Shown here piece after piece: positions 8,904 through 18,057 of a stretch of DNA of 64,000 bases. Position numbers and translations under genes: made by a program. Below the pieces are notes generated by a model. It did not search any database, had not been told where the DNA came from, and saw only the letters and a list, made by a program, of their open reading frames with translations. The DNA comes from an uncultured Rhizobiaceae group bacterium (GTDB taxonomy: Bacteria; Pseudomonadota; Alphaproteobacteria; Rhizobiales; Rhizobiaceae): contig CANMVS010000024.1 of NCBI GenBank assembly GCA_947501445.1, positions 1 to 64,000 of the forward strand. Direction: 5' to 3'. The first letter of the stretch is position 1. Each line of letters opens with the position of its first letter.

Positions 8904-10426
8904 AGATTCGCGCACAAATCGGCATGGTGCTGAACCTCGACAAATGCATCGGCTGTCACACCTGTTCAGTCACCTGCAAGAACGTATGGACCAACCGCGA
9001 AGGGGTTGAATACGCCTGGTTCAACAATGTGGAGACCAAACCCGGCATCGGCTATCCCAAGGAATGGGAGAACCAGAAAAAGTGGAACGGCGGCTGGATT
9101 CGCAAGGCCAATGGCAAAATTGAACCCAAAATGGGCGCCAAATGGCGCATTCTGGCGAAGATTTTTGGCAATCCGGATCTGCCGGAAATTGACGATTACT
9201 ATGAGCCCTTCAATTTTGACTATGACCATTTGCAGACCGCAAAGGAAAGTCAGACATCACCTACGGCACGGCCGCGTTCCGTTATCACGGGCGAGCGGAT
9301 TGAAAAGATCGAATGGGGTCCAAACTGGGAAGAAATTCTGGGTGGAGAATTTTCCAAGCGCTCTGCTGACTACAATTTTGAAGGTGTTCAAAAGGAAATC
9401 TACGGCGAATTCGAAAACACCTTCATGATGTATCTGCCGCGTCTTTGTGAGCATTGTCTTAATCCAACCTGTGTGGCTGCCTGTCCATCAGGGGCAATTT
9501 ACAAACGTGAAGATGATGGCATCGTCCTGATCGATCAGGAAAAATGCCGCGGCTGGCGCATGTGTGTTTCAGGCTGTCCCTACAAGAAAATCTACTACAA
9601 CTGGTCGTCGGGAAAATCTGAAAAATGTACGTTCTGCTACCCGCGCATAGAGGCCGGGCAGCCGACGGTATGTTCTGAAACCTGTGTGGGCCGTATCCGC
9701 TATCTTGGCGTGGTTCTATATGATGCAGATCGGATTTCAGAGGCAGCATCAACCACCAATGAGCAGGACCTTTATGAGGAACAGTTAAAGGTATTTCTTG
9801 ACCCCAATGATCCGGCGGTCATAGCGCAGGCACGCAAGGATGGTGTTCCGGAAGCCTGGCTGGAATCGGCGAAAAAGTCGCCAGTCTATAAGATGGCCAT
9901 GGAATGGAAAGTGGCGTTCCCGCTCCACCCGGAGTACCGCACGCTGCCGATGGTCTGGTATATTCCGCCACTTTCACCGCTGCAATCGGCGGCAGAAGCG
10001 GGCAAAATAGGCCTGGATGGCGATATGCCGGATGTGCGTTCGCTCAGAATTCCGGTCCGTTATCTTGCCAATCTGTTGACTGCAGGCAAGGAAGAACCGG
10101 TTGTGTCAGCACTGGAACGTATGCTGGCCATGCGCAGCTATATGCGGGCAAAATCCATTGATGGTGTCATTGATGAGGCGATAGCACGCAAGGTTGGTTT
10201 GAGCCCCGCGATCATCGAGGACATGTATCACATCATGGCCATCGCCAATTACGAGGATCGCTTTGTCATCCCGACAACGCACCGGGAGATTGGCGAAGAC
10301 GCCTATGATTTGCGCGGCTCCTGCGGGTTTTCCTTTGGCAACGGCTGCTCAGGCGGCTCTTCGGAAACGAACCTGTTTGGTGGCAAACGCACCAAAACTG
10401 TTCAGACCCCCACCGATGTATTTTGA
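8900..10426 (+). CDS. narH: Respiratory nitrate reductase beta subunit
   Basis: Electron-transfer subunit carrying three [4Fe-4S] and one [3Fe-4S] cluster, passing electrons from NarI haem to NarG. 508 residues, as in the family. The first cluster motif has Cys16, Cys19, Cys22 and Cys26, the same numbers as E. coli. CEHCLNPTCVAACP and CRGWRMCVSGCP follow; the Trp in CRGWRMC replaces a cysteine and makes the [3Fe-4S] site. CTFCYPRIEAGQPTVC completes the set. ATG 8900 sits behind AAGGAGG and overlaps the narG stop. Confidence 0.97.
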   Translation: MKIRAQIGMVLNLDKCIGCHTCSVTCKNVWTNREGVEYAWFNNVETKPGIGYPKEWENQKKWNGGWIRKANGKIEPKMGAKWRILAKIFGNPDLPEIDDYYEPFNFDYDHLQTAKESQTSPTARPRSVITGERIEKIEWGPNWEEILGGEFSKRSADYNFEGVQKEIYGEFENTFMMYLPRLCEHCLNPTCVAACPSGAIYKREDDGIVLIDQEKCRGWRMCVSGCPYKKIYYNWSSGKSEKCTFCYPRIEAGQPTVCSETCVGRIRYLGVVLYDADRISEAASTTNEQDLYEEQLKVFLDPNDPAVIAQARKDGVPEAWLESAKKSPVYKMAMEWKVAFPLHPEYRTLPMVWYIPPLSPLQSAAEAGKIGLDGDMPDVRSLRIPVRYLANLLTAGKEEPVVSALERMLAMRSYMRAKSIDGVIDEAIARKVGLSPAIIEDMYHIMAIANYEDRFVIPTTHREIGEDAYDLRGSCGFSFGNGCSGGSSETNLFGGKRTKTVQTPTDVF

Positions 10427-10438
10427 GGAGACCGGATC

Positions 10439-11158
10439 ATGAATACGACATTGAAAATAGTTTCATTGCTTCTGTCCTATCCGACGCAGCAGTTGCAGGT
10501 GGAAGCGCCAGAACTGAAGAAAGCAATTCTGGCTGCTTGCGGCACGACGCAAAAACAGGCCCGTCAATTGTGTGAATTGATTGACGATATCGCCTTAGCC
10601 GAAATCTTTGACGTGCAGGAACGTTATGTTTTGCTGTTTGACAGAACACGATCCCTGTCACTGCATCTGTTCGAGCACGTGCATGGGGAGAGCAGGGATC
10701 GTGGTCAGGCGATGGTAGATCTGATGGCGATGTACGCCGAACAGGGGCTGGTGATTGATCAAAAGGAACTGCCTGACTATCTGCCATTGTTCCTTGAGTT
10801 TTTGTCCACCCGCCCACCATCTGAAGCTCAGGAACTGTTGGGCCAGACCAAACATATCATTGTTACCCTCAAGGAAAAGCTGATCAAGCGGCAATCGGTT
10901 TATGCCAACGCCTTTGTCGTGCTGGAGGCAATGGCATCGGGCACAGTCAATCAGAGCCTCGTTGAGGATATTCTGGGCGTGCCGGAAGATGACCCAGGCG
11001 ATCTGGAGGCGCTTGATCGAATCTGGGAGGAGGAGGTGGTGAGTTTCGGCGGTGGCGCAGGAGAAAATGCCTGCGGGCCTGACCGCCTGCGCACCCAGAT
11101 GCGTGCAGCAGCACGCCGTCAAACGGATGGCAATAATTCAGCCAGTGCGGAGATTTGA
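10439..11158 (+). CDS. narJ: Nitrate reductase assembly chaperone
   Basis: NarJ/TorD-family chaperone, 239 residues, all helical. It binds the NarG N-terminus and is needed to insert the molybdenum cofactor and the FS0 cluster before membrane docking; it is not part of the mature enzyme. The N-terminus (LKIVSLLLSYPTQQL) and the central LPDYLPLFLEFLS are family hallmarks. It lies 12 bp after narH and two bases before narI. The C-terminal 50 residues are variable and rich in Gly, Arg and Ala, as is usual. Confidence 0.94.
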   Translation: MNTTLKIVSLLLSYPTQQLQVEAPELKKAILAACGTTQKQARQLCELIDDIALAEIFDVQERYVLLFDRTRSLSLHLFEHVHGESRDRGQAMVDLMAMYAEQGLVIDQKELPDYLPLFLEFLSTRPPSEAQELLGQTKHIIVTLKEKLIKRQSVYANAFVVLEAMASGTVNQSLVEDILGVPEDDPGDLEALDRIWEEEVVSFGGGAGENACGPDRLRTQMRAAARRQTDGNNSASAEI

Positions 11159-11161
11159 ACC

Positions 11162-11884
11162 ATGTCCAGTTATATCAATAGTCTGCTGTTTGGAGTTTAC
11201 CCCTATGTCGCACTAGTTGTGCTGATCCTGGGGACCATCATTCGTTATGACCGTGAACCCTACTCATGGCGTTCGGGTTCCAGTCAGCTCCTGCGCCGCA
11301 AGCAACTGGTCTGGGGGTCAGTTCTTTTTCACGTTGGTGTCATCATAATATTTTTTGGCCATCTGGTTGGGCTTTTGACCCCCATTCAGATTTTTGACGC
11401 GCTTGGTATCAGTCATGGTGCGAAGCAAATTCTTGCTATTGTTGCAGGAGGTGTTGCCGGGTTGATGGCCATTGTCGGGGCAACCATGCTCGTCCATCGC
11501 CGACTGTTTGATGCGCGGGTGCGGGCAACCTCAAGCACTTCAGACACAATGATCATTATCCTGCTGTGGTTGCAGCTTGTGCTTGGTCTGGCAACAATTC
11601 CAATTTCGCTGCAACATCTTGATGGCCATGAAATGGTAAAATTCATGAGCTGGGCGCAGGGCATATTCACCTTCAACACAGATGCGGCATCCTGTGTTGC
11701 AGACGCCAGTATCATCTTCAAACTGCACCTGTTTTTGGGGCTGACAATATTGCTGGTCTTTCCGTTCACACGGTTGGTTCATATGCTGAGCGTGCCTCTT
11801 CGCTACTTCTGGCGGCCCGGTTATCAGGTGGTTCGCACCAAGCGTTCCGCGCGGTCAGCCGCCATGCGTAATCCTGCGAAATGA
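11162..11884 (+). CDS. narI: Respiratory nitrate reductase gamma subunit (cytochrome b)
   Basis: Inner-membrane dihaem cytochrome b that oxidises quinol and passes electrons to NarH. 240 residues with five predicted membrane helices. Four histidines fall where the haem ligands are expected: His57 and His67 in the second helix region, and His189 and His207 in the last two helices (KLHLFLG and RLVHMLS). The C-terminal RYFWRPGYQVVR is the conserved cytoplasmic contact with NarH. It ends 25 bp before the parvulin gene. Confidence 0.96.
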   Translation: MSSYINSLLFGVYPYVALVVLILGTIIRYDREPYSWRSGSSQLLRRKQLVWGSVLFHVGVIIIFFGHLVGLLTPIQIFDALGISHGAKQILAIVAGGVAGLMAIVGATMLVHRRLFDARVRATSSTSDTMIIILLWLQLVLGLATIPISLQHLDGHEMVKFMSWAQGIFTFNTDAASCVADASIIFKLHLFLGLTILLVFPFTRLVHMLSVPLRYFWRPGYQVVRTKRSARSAAMRNPAK

Positions 11885-11909
11885 AACAGATCCCCATGAG
11901 GTTTGAACC

Positions 11910-12851
11910 ATGACGACAATTTATCAAAATGCATCGCTGGGTGGGCAGACAAATGCTGCCACGCGTGATGCAGCACCGCACATTGATCTGGAAAATCGCA
12001 ACGAGGCCGGTGCCATCATGCCTGATACACGTGTGCCACCAAAAGCCAAACCGGTGTTGGATGCGGTCTCGGTCAATGGTGAGGCAATTGCCGAGACAGC
12101 CATTCTGGCGGAGGCCCAGCATCATCCGGCTGATACGCCGGGTGAAGCACTCATTCTAAGCGCCAGAGCTCTTGTCATTCGCGCTTTGCTGCTACAGGAA
12201 GCTGAAAGCCTCCAGATGTCCGGGCAAAGGTGTGATGACCAGATTGGCAATCGTGAAACACACCAGGATGCGCTGGTCCGCGAACTCATCGAACATGAGG
12301 TAGAAACACCAAGGGCGAGCGATGCTGACTGCCATCGTTACTTTGAAAAAAATCCGGGCAAGTTCCGTTCAGAGACAATTTATGAAGCACGTCACATCCT
12401 GCTGTCAGCACCTGTTGATGACAGCGCAAAACGTGCACGCCAATTGGCAGTTGCAAAAGATTTGTTGCTTCTGCTGGGGCAGCAAGCGGGCGATTTCGAC
12501 ACTCTTGCACGGTGTCATTCTGATTGTCCGTCCCACCAGCAGGGAGGTAATCTGGGGCAAATCACCCGAGGCTCAACAGTTGCTGAGTTTGAAAAGACCC
12601 TGGCTCAGATGGAACCTGGATCACTATGGCCCAAACCGGTTGAAAGCCGATTTGGCTACCACATCATATTCCTTGAAAATCGTGTCGAGGGTACACTTTT
12701 GCCTTTTGATGCGGTGAAGGAAAAAATTGCCGCCTGGCTGGAAGCGGCAAGCTGGTCGCGTGCGGTCAGTCAATATATTGGTGTTCTGGCTGGCAAAGCT
12801 GACATCAAGGGTATTTCGCTAGAGGCCAGTGACGGGCCGCTCGTCCAGTAA
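11910..12851 (+). CDS. Cytoplasmic parvulin-type peptidyl-prolyl isomerase (NifM-like)
   Basis: 313 residues with a PpiC/parvulin domain at about 157-260 (ARHILLSAP, the GGNLG loop, then FGYHIIFLENR). An N-terminal helical part of about 150 residues resembles the NifM/SurA chaperone region. No signal peptide is seen, so it should act in the cytoplasm, where NarG and NarH fold. The same gene follows narI in several Pseudomonas and alphaproteobacterial nar operons, where it is annotated as a nitrate reductase isomerase. That it helps NarG maturation is an inference from position. It reads on from narI, 25 bp away. Confidence 0.86.
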   Translation: MTTIYQNASLGGQTNAATRDAAPHIDLENRNEAGAIMPDTRVPPKAKPVLDAVSVNGEAIAETAILAEAQHHPADTPGEALILSARALVIRALLLQEAESLQMSGQRCDDQIGNRETHQDALVRELIEHEVETPRASDADCHRYFEKNPGKFRSETIYEARHILLSAPVDDSAKRARQLAVAKDLLLLLGQQAGDFDTLARCHSDCPSHQQGGNLGQITRGSTVAEFEKTLAQMEPGSLWPKPVESRFGYHIIFLENRVEGTLLPFDAVKEKIAAWLEAASWSRAVSQYIGVLAGKADIKGISLEASDGPLVQ

Positions 12852-12861
12852 AGGGAACAGA

Positions 12862-13446
12862 ATGGTGGGCAAGCGTGTCGAAGCTCGAAAAATGGCCATT
12901 CAGTCACTTGAAACAGCGCCCTCGGCCACGCTTTTTCACCGCCCGCTTGCCTATATATCCGCAGAACATCTGCGGCAAAGGGTATTGTGCTCGGTACTTG
13001 ATGAAATAGCCGATGAAGATGGTGCTGATCGGGTGAAAATCGACGTTGCGTTGCGCTTCATCAAAACATCCATCGGGCCACATGTGATGGACGAGGAGGA
13101 AGACCTGTTTCCCCTCTTGCGGCGACGGGCAGAGCCCGATGATGAAATCAATGCAATCCTTGGGCAGCTCAGCCAGGAACACGCCAGCGATGATCTGGAT
13201 GCAAGGTTGCTCGTTGATGGATTGCCATCTTTCAAGACACGAAAAATGCCAGCCTCGCAACGCGCCTCGTTTCGTGACCTGTTACGAAGGTTTGCTACCA
13301 ATGAAAGACGCCATCTGATTGTTGAGAACGCCATTGTACTGCCGCTTGCCCATGCGCGTTTGACACTGGCGGATCTGGATACGCTGGGACGACGTATGGC
13401 TGCGCGACGAGGTTTATCCTACCCGGAGAAAATTGATGCTGAGTGA
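12862..13446 (+). CDS. Hemerythrin-like (HHE cation-binding) protein
   Basis: 194 residues, all helical, with the hemerythrin metal-ligand pattern: HRPLAYISAEH in the first helix, HVMDEEEDLFPLL in the second, SQEH in the third and ERRHLIVENAIVLPLA in the fourth. HHE proteins bind a non-haem di-iron centre and in denitrifiers are linked to oxygen or NO sensing and to iron-sulfur repair (YtfE/DnrN type). ATG 12862 follows AAGGGA, ten bases after the parvulin stop; upstream in-frame codons lie inside the previous gene. It overlaps the carbonic anhydrase gene by 11 bp. NO detoxification is likely from context but not shown. Confidence 0.8.
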   Translation: MVGKRVEARKMAIQSLETAPSATLFHRPLAYISAEHLRQRVLCSVLDEIADEDGADRVKIDVALRFIKTSIGPHVMDEEEDLFPLLRRRAEPDDEINAILGQLSQEHASDDLDARLLVDGLPSFKTRKMPASQRASFRDLLRRFATNERRHLIVENAIVLPLAHARLTLADLDTLGRRMAARRGLSYPEKIDAE

Positions 13447-14026
13447 CCTGCTTCAACACAACATGCGATGGGCAACGCAAAAGCGTCAGGCTGATCCAAA
13501 CTATTTTGAGCGCCTGGCCGCGCTGCAGCAACCAGAATATCTGTGGATCGGATGTTCTGACAGTCGCGTACCCGCGAATGTGATAACCGGCCTTGAACCG
13601 GGCGAGGTATTTGTTCATCGCAATGTCGCCAATCTGGTTCATCGCGGTGATCTGAACATTCTTTCCGTTCTTGAGTTTGCTGTTGAGACGCTTCAGGTGA
13701 AACACATCATCGTGTGCGGGCACTACAATTGTGGTGGGGTTCGCGCTGCCATGGACGGGCATCAACACGGCCTAATCGACCACTGGCTTCAACCGGTGCG
13801 CGATACGGCAGATGAGCATCGTGATGCGTTGGAAAAAATCATCGATGGCGACCGCCGTCTCAACAGGCTTTGCGAATTGAGTATCAAGGCACAGGTTGAT
13901 GGATTGGCCCGCACGCCGATTGTCCAATCAGCATGGAAGCGGGGGCGGTCGCTGAATATTCACGGTTGGGTCTATGGATTAAGTGACGGATTGATCCGTG
14001 ATCTGGAATGCGGTGCCTGCGCTTGA
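13436..14026 (+). CDS. Beta-class carbonic anhydrase
   Basis: Zinc enzyme interconverting CO2 and bicarbonate, 196 residues. The zinc ligands are visible: Cys40 in the CSDSR motif (with the Asp42/Arg44 dyad) and His/Cys in CGHYNCGG near residue 95. HRNVANLV is the family substrate-binding loop. It starts 11 bp inside the hemerythrin-like gene, with GGAG about ten bases ahead, so it is almost certainly co-transcribed. A carbonic anhydrase ending a nitrate reductase operon is not standard; pH balance or bicarbonate supply during nitrate respiration are possible roles. It converges on the GntR gene with a 16-bp gap. Confidence 0.93.
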   Translation: MLSDLLQHNMRWATQKRQADPNYFERLAALQQPEYLWIGCSDSRVPANVITGLEPGEVFVHRNVANLVHRGDLNILSVLEFAVETLQVKHIIVCGHYNCGGVRAAMDGHQHGLIDHWLQPVRDTADEHRDALEKIIDGDRRLNRLCELSIKAQVDGLARTPIVQSAWKRGRSLNIHGWVYGLSDGLIRDLECGACA

Positions 14027-14042
14027 TGAGATTGTTTCGGCG

Positions 14043-14936
14043 CTATTCCCAGGTAACAGAATCCAGCAGCGTGCGCCGGGCCGACTGCAGATGAAAGGCA
14101 AATTTTTCCACCGCCAGCACCCCATCCCCGCCGCGTATGGCCCGCAATACATCAAGATGCTCGCGTGCAGCCGTTGCGTTACGCTCCATCTCGTCTGACT
14201 TTTTCCACCGGTAGTGAAAATGAAAAATCAGAGAAACAAGCTCGTAAAAATCATTGATAAAACGGTTGTCGAGACCGGCGATGAAGAGCTGATGAAACTG
14301 CTCGTCGAGACGCGGAAATTTTAGAAATTCATCTTCGATATGATCGATCATCCAAACGTGCCTGTCTTCAAGTTCAGCAAGCTGCAGGTGATCAACCGCG
14401 TTGGCCGCGGGATCAAGATAGCGTCTGAAGCCGCGCATTTCGAACATCTCGCGCACGTCAAACAGTTCCATTGCAAATTCACGGGTGAAACCATTGAGGA
14501 CCCAGTGTCTGTTGGGCTCCTTTTGAATGAGGCCAAATCGCGAAAAGCGTATCAGGTACTCACGCACCGCAGATGTGCTGACCCCGAATTCGCGTACCAG
14601 GTCGCTTTCCCGCAAAATTGTCCCCGGAACAACGTCGCCGCCGAGCACATATTCCATAAAAGCCAATTCGACTTTTCTGGCGGTGGATTGCGTTTCATGG
14701 GCCGCATAATAATCCCGTTTGTCGGGTTTGCGCAGGATCGTCTTTCGGCGTCCGACCCAGTTTATGATGCCTGTCTGGTTGAGTTGCTCGAGCACTGCAC
14801 GAACCGTTGTGCGGCTGATGTTCCATTGAGCGGCCAATTCCGTCTCAGGTGGCAGGTTTGTATCCACACCCAGCTGATCAATGAGGTCAAGGCTCTGGTT
14901 GAAGGTTTCCTTGTAGACACTGTTGCTGCGGGACAA
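14043..14936 (-). CDS. GntR-family regulator with two winged-helix domains and FCD sensor
   Basis: 297 residues. Two separate GntR-type winged helices can be read. The first covers about 8-68 (LPPETELAAQWNISRTTVRAV). The second covers about 85-150 (ILRESDLVREFGVSTSAVREYL). The C-terminal all-helical FCD domain (about 160-285, with FDVREMFEMRGF and FHLQSARRTLL) normally binds a sugar acid or other carboxylate at a metal. One HTH is the norm, so the duplication is unusual. It is last in a minus-strand run of sugar uptake and oxidation genes, 134 bp after the SDR gene, and most likely controls that operon. Effector and operator are unknown. Confidence 0.85.
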   Translation of the reverse strand: MSRSNSVYKETFNQSLDLIDQLGVDTNLPPETELAAQWNISRTTVRAVLEQLNQTGIINWVGRRKTILRKPDKRDYYAAHETQSTARKVELAFMEYVLGGDVVPGTILRESDLVREFGVSTSAVREYLIRFSRFGLIQKEPNRHWVLNGFTREFAMELFDVREMFEMRGFRRYLDPAANAVDHLQLAELEDRHVWMIDHIEDEFLKFPRLDEQFHQLFIAGLDNRFINDFYELVSLIFHFHYRWKKSDEMERNATAAREHLDVLRAIRGGDGVLAVEKFAFHLQSARRTLLDSVTWE

Positions 14937-15070
14937 GACGGAACTTTCACTGGTTGAATTTCAATGCATCGGAGCGGTTTCTTATGTTTTGCACCTGGTT
15001 TGTTTTACAAATTGGCAGCAGAACAATTTCGCTAATGAATATGGAACTGTTTTTGTTGCTGGATCAATCT

Positions 15071-15853
15071 CTAAAAGCCAATCGCGCCACCTCCATCTAC
15101 CAGTAATATCTGCCCGGTGATGTATTTTGCCGCTTTTGATGAAAGATAGGCACAGGCCCAGCCTATGTCTTCGGGCTGGCCAAGATGACCCATCGGAATT
15201 CGGTTGAGAATTTTTTCTTCCCGGCTGCTGTCACCGCGCACGGCCTGTCGGTACAGGTCTGTGTCTATCCAACCGGGTGCGACACCATTAATACGCACGT
15301 TACGCCCGGCAAATTCGGCTGTCAGCCCGCGGACTGCTCCGGACAATGCCGCCTTGGCAACGGAGTAGCTCATGACATTGGGCTGACCAATGAAAGCCGT
15401 CATGGAAGAAATGAACAGGATTGATCCACCGCCCGTTGCGACCTGACGGCGGATAACCAGGCGGGACAATTCAAGGGCACCACGAACATGTACATCCAGA
15501 ACATCGTTGAGGTCACCGGGATTGCTCTCTTCGAATGGCTTCTTGATTGAGTTACCGGCATTATTGACCAGAATGTCGATGGCACCATATCGTTGCGCCA
15601 CGTTGCTCTCGAATTCGGCAAGACTGTCCGTATCACACAGATCAAGGGTTTGTGGATGGCACTGGTCGCCAATTTCACCGGCTGTTTCATCCAACACAGA
15701 TTGCCGCCGTCCGGCAATGATGACGATAGCACCGCAGGCCGTCAGCGCGCGAGCAATGGCTTTGCCAATCCCGCTGCCACCACCTGTTACCAAAGCCACC
15801 TGACCGGAAAGACCATAGGCTTCCGACAAGGTTGCCAAGGACGTATCAGACAT
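15071..15853 (-). CDS. Short-chain dehydrogenase/reductase (gluconate 5-dehydrogenase-like)
   Basis: 260-residue classical SDR, NAD(P)-dependent. The Rossmann motif VTGGGSGIGKAIA, the NNAGN motif and the catalytic Ser/Tyr-x-x-x-Lys (ISS...MSYSVAKAAL) are all present. The C-terminal TGQILLVDGGG is standard. It overlaps the zinc dehydrogenase gene by eight bases, so the two are coupled. Paired with a zinc sorbitol/idonate-type dehydrogenase it probably works on a keto-sugar acid or polyol, as IdnO does with IdnD, but the substrate cannot be read from sequence. Confidence 0.9.
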   Translation of the reverse strand: MSDTSLATLSEAYGLSGQVALVTGGGSGIGKAIARALTACGAIVIIAGRRQSVLDETAGEIGDQCHPQTLDLCDTDSLAEFESNVAQRYGAIDILVNNAGNSIKKPFEESNPGDLNDVLDVHVRGALELSRLVIRRQVATGGGSILFISSMTAFIGQPNVMSYSVAKAALSGAVRGLTAEFAGRNVRINGVAPGWIDTDLYRQAVRGDSSREEKILNRIPMGHLGQPEDIGWACAYLSSKAAKYITGQILLVDGGGAIGF

Positions 15854-16871
15854 GTGTCAGGTCCACCATTACCTTGAATGTTTCATTTCGGTTTTCTTCC
15901 CAATAGGTAAAAGCCTTGTCGGCCTCATTCCAGGGGAAGACTTTGGAGATCAGACGATCGGCGGTTTCCTGGTGATTTGCGATGAAATCGATAACAGCTT
16001 CGAAATCAGTCCTGGTGGCGTTGCGCGAACCGAATATGTCCAACTCCTTGAGATTGAAGAGAGATGTGTTGTAGCTCACTTCGGCCTTTGCGTAACCGAC
16101 ATAGACCACCCGCCCGGCAAATCCTGCAAGGTCCACAGCAGTTCTGAACGTTTCAGGCAGGCCGACGGCCTCTACCACCACATGAGGTCCGAGCCCTGCA
16201 GTCAGTGCGTTGATTTCCTCACTGAGGTTGCACTCATTCGGGTTGATAACCGTTTCGACACCCAATTGCTCAAGAAGATTTTTTTTTGCCTTGCTGACTT
16301 CCACAGCTATGACACGCGCACCACGGGCGAGGGCGCCCAGCATGACGCCAACGCCGATCATGCCACCGCCGATGACCACCACGGTTTCGCCCGCAACCAC
16401 GGATCCCCGCCCGACGGCATGAAAGCCGACAGACAGGGGTTCAACCAATGCAAGATGCTGTTTGGGCAGATTATCATTCAGGATAAGCCGATCATGATGA
16501 ACGACAAGCTGGTTCGACATGCCACCATCCTGCTGCACGCCCAGTGTCTTGTTGAAGCGACAGGCGTTGGGCCTTCCCGCCAGACAAGATGAACACTGGC
16601 CACAGGTTGTATAGGGAATAACGATGGCGGACAGTCCGGGCGCAAATTGTGCGGGCACATCCGAACCAGATTCAACGATTGTGGCACCGATTTCGTGACC
16701 GGGAATACGTGGCAGAGAGACCAGGGGGTTCAGACCACGAAAAGTATTGAGATCTGTTCCGCACAGGCCGACGTGTTGCACATCCAGCAAGACCTGATCC
16801 GGCCCGGGCTGTGGGGCCGCAACCTGTCTGATTTCCGTCTGACCGATCTGTGTGATGTATAGAGCGTCCAT
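15846..16871 (-). CDS. Zinc-dependent alcohol dehydrogenase (idonate/sorbitol dehydrogenase-like)
   Basis: 341-residue medium-chain dehydrogenase. Catalytic zinc ligands fall in GLCGTDLN and PGHEIGATIVESG. The structural zinc loop keeps three cysteines in CGQCSSCLAGRPNAC and the fourth shortly after. The NAD-binding GGGMIGVGVMLGAL and EVSKAK follow. The family includes L-idonate 5-dehydrogenase, L-gulonate 5-dehydrogenase, altritol and galactitol dehydrogenases. The neighbourhood (sugar ABC transporter, SDR, mannitol dehydrogenase family) fits any of these. The start ATG is 171 bp downstream of the binding-protein stop, with an intervening hairpin. Confidence 0.9.
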   Translation of the reverse strand: MDALYITQIGQTEIRQVAAPQPGPDQVLLDVQHVGLCGTDLNTFRGLNPLVSLPRIPGHEIGATIVESGSDVPAQFAPGLSAIVIPYTTCGQCSSCLAGRPNACRFNKTLGVQQDGGMSNQLVVHHDRLILNDNLPKQHLALVEPLSVGFHAVGRGSVVAGETVVVIGGGMIGVGVMLGALARGARVIAVEVSKAKKNLLEQLGVETVINPNECNLSEEINALTAGLGPHVVVEAVGLPETFRTAVDLAGFAGRVVYVGYAKAEVSYNTSLFNLKELDIFGSRNATRTDFEAVIDFIANHQETADRLISKVFPWNEADKAFTYWEENRNETFKVMVDLTHV

Positions 16872-16946
16872 GGTCCGTCCGTTTCTGGCCGGCTCATGCC
16901 GGTAGTGCAGTTTACCACATCGGGTATGATCATCCGGGTATGAGCG

Positions 16947-16976
16947 CCGGGCCTATTCCATTGTGAGTAGGCCCGG
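16947..16976 (-). other. Intercistronic hairpin after the sugar-binding-protein gene
   Basis: CCGGGCCTA (16947-16955) pairs perfectly with TAGGCCCGG (16968-16976) around a 12-base loop. No U-run follows on the minus transcript, so this is not a simple terminator. Such hairpins after binding-protein genes often protect the upstream mRNA and lower expression of the genes behind. Confidence 0.5.
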
Positions 16977-17042
16977 TCGGGTCTTCAAATCAATCACCAT
17001 GCATCGGGCACACATTCACCGCCGCACCCGATAGGCTTGTGT

Positions 17043-17966
17043 TTACATGTAGTCAGCAACATTGTCCGATGTAATCAGGATACCATCAATCGGGATGAAT
17101 TTTTCGACACTTTGTCCGTTCACCACATTGACGATATTTTTTACACTTTCCTGACCCATTTCGACATTGTCCTGCTTGATGTCAGCCTTTTGCTCACCTG
17201 CAGCAATTGACTTCAGGTTACCAGGGTTGCCGTCAAAACCAACGATAACGAGACCGTCGAGCTTGCCAAGTTCCTTTGCTGCGGAAACCGCAGCCAGTGC
17301 CATGGGATCAGAAGCAGCAAAGATGGCCTTGATGTTGGGGTTAGACTGGAGGAAATTGATTGTGGTGTCGTAACCACAGGCTTCCTGCCAGTCACAAATC
17401 TGGAAAATAACTTCAAGACCGGCTGCTTCTGCAGCCGCTTTAACGCCGTCACGGCGTGCATTGCCGGTCTGGTGGCCCGCTGAGCCGCCGAGGATCAGAA
17501 CAGTACCCTTGTCTACATTGTCAGCGATATATTTGCCGGCAATGCCTGCGGCAGCCAGATTGTCTGTTTGAACGAGACTGCTGATGTGATCATGATCAAT
17601 ACCGGTGTCGACTGCAACAACCGGGATGCCTTTGGCTTTGGCCCGATCCAGGGATTCACCGAATGCACGATTGTCCACAGAACCGATGATGATGCCGTCG
17701 ACACCCATGTTAATGGCACGGTCTACCGCATCTTTTTGGGCGGCTGCATCAGCCTGAGTTGCTGTCAGATCGACAAATTCCACATTCAGTTCTTTTGCCT
17801 GCGCCGCCGCAGCATCCCCAACGCCAACCCAGAAAGGCTGATCTGTCGAATAGCCCGTATAGGCAATGGTGATGTCTTTGGCGAGCGCTGTTGAACCCAT
17901 GAAAGTTGCAGCGGCAAATGCAACGCCTGCAGCCATCCGGGTCAGATTTGAAAGTGTTATATGCAT
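17043..17966 (-). CDS. Periplasmic sugar-binding protein of an RbsB/FrcB-type ABC transporter
   Basis: 307 residues with a clear signal peptide (LTRMAAGVAFAAATFMGSTALA, cleavage near residue 30). The mature part is a type I periplasmic binding fold. It opens with DITIAYTGYSTDQPFW and contains DGIIIGSVDN, VAVDTGID and AIFAASDPMALAA, which are the ribose/xylose-binding-family landmarks. ATG 17966 is chosen because GGAGG lies seven bases upstream and the signal peptide starts there; the open frame runs further upstream without support. It is the third gene of the operon after ATPase and permease. The sugar is unknown; the adjacent dehydrogenases suggest a polyol or sugar acid. Confidence 0.93.
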   Translation of the reverse strand: MHITLSNLTRMAAGVAFAAATFMGSTALAKDITIAYTGYSTDQPFWVGVGDAAAAQAKELNVEFVDLTATQADAAAQKDAVDRAINMGVDGIIIGSVDNRAFGESLDRAKAKGIPVVAVDTGIDHDHISSLVQTDNLAAAGIAGKYIADNVDKGTVLILGGSAGHQTGNARRDGVKAAAEAAGLEVIFQICDWQEACGYDTTINFLQSNPNIKAIFAASDPMALAAVSAAKELGKLDGLVIVGFDGNPGNLKSIAAGEQKADIKQDNVEMGQESVKNIVNVVNGQSVEKFIPIDGILITSDNVADYM

Positions 17967-18057
17967 GATATTCCTCCAGTTGTTGAATTTGAATTCTATC
18001 CGACCCGTATGGTCGATCATTCCCGCCCGCAAGACTCCCGAAACGAACGTGAAATTT

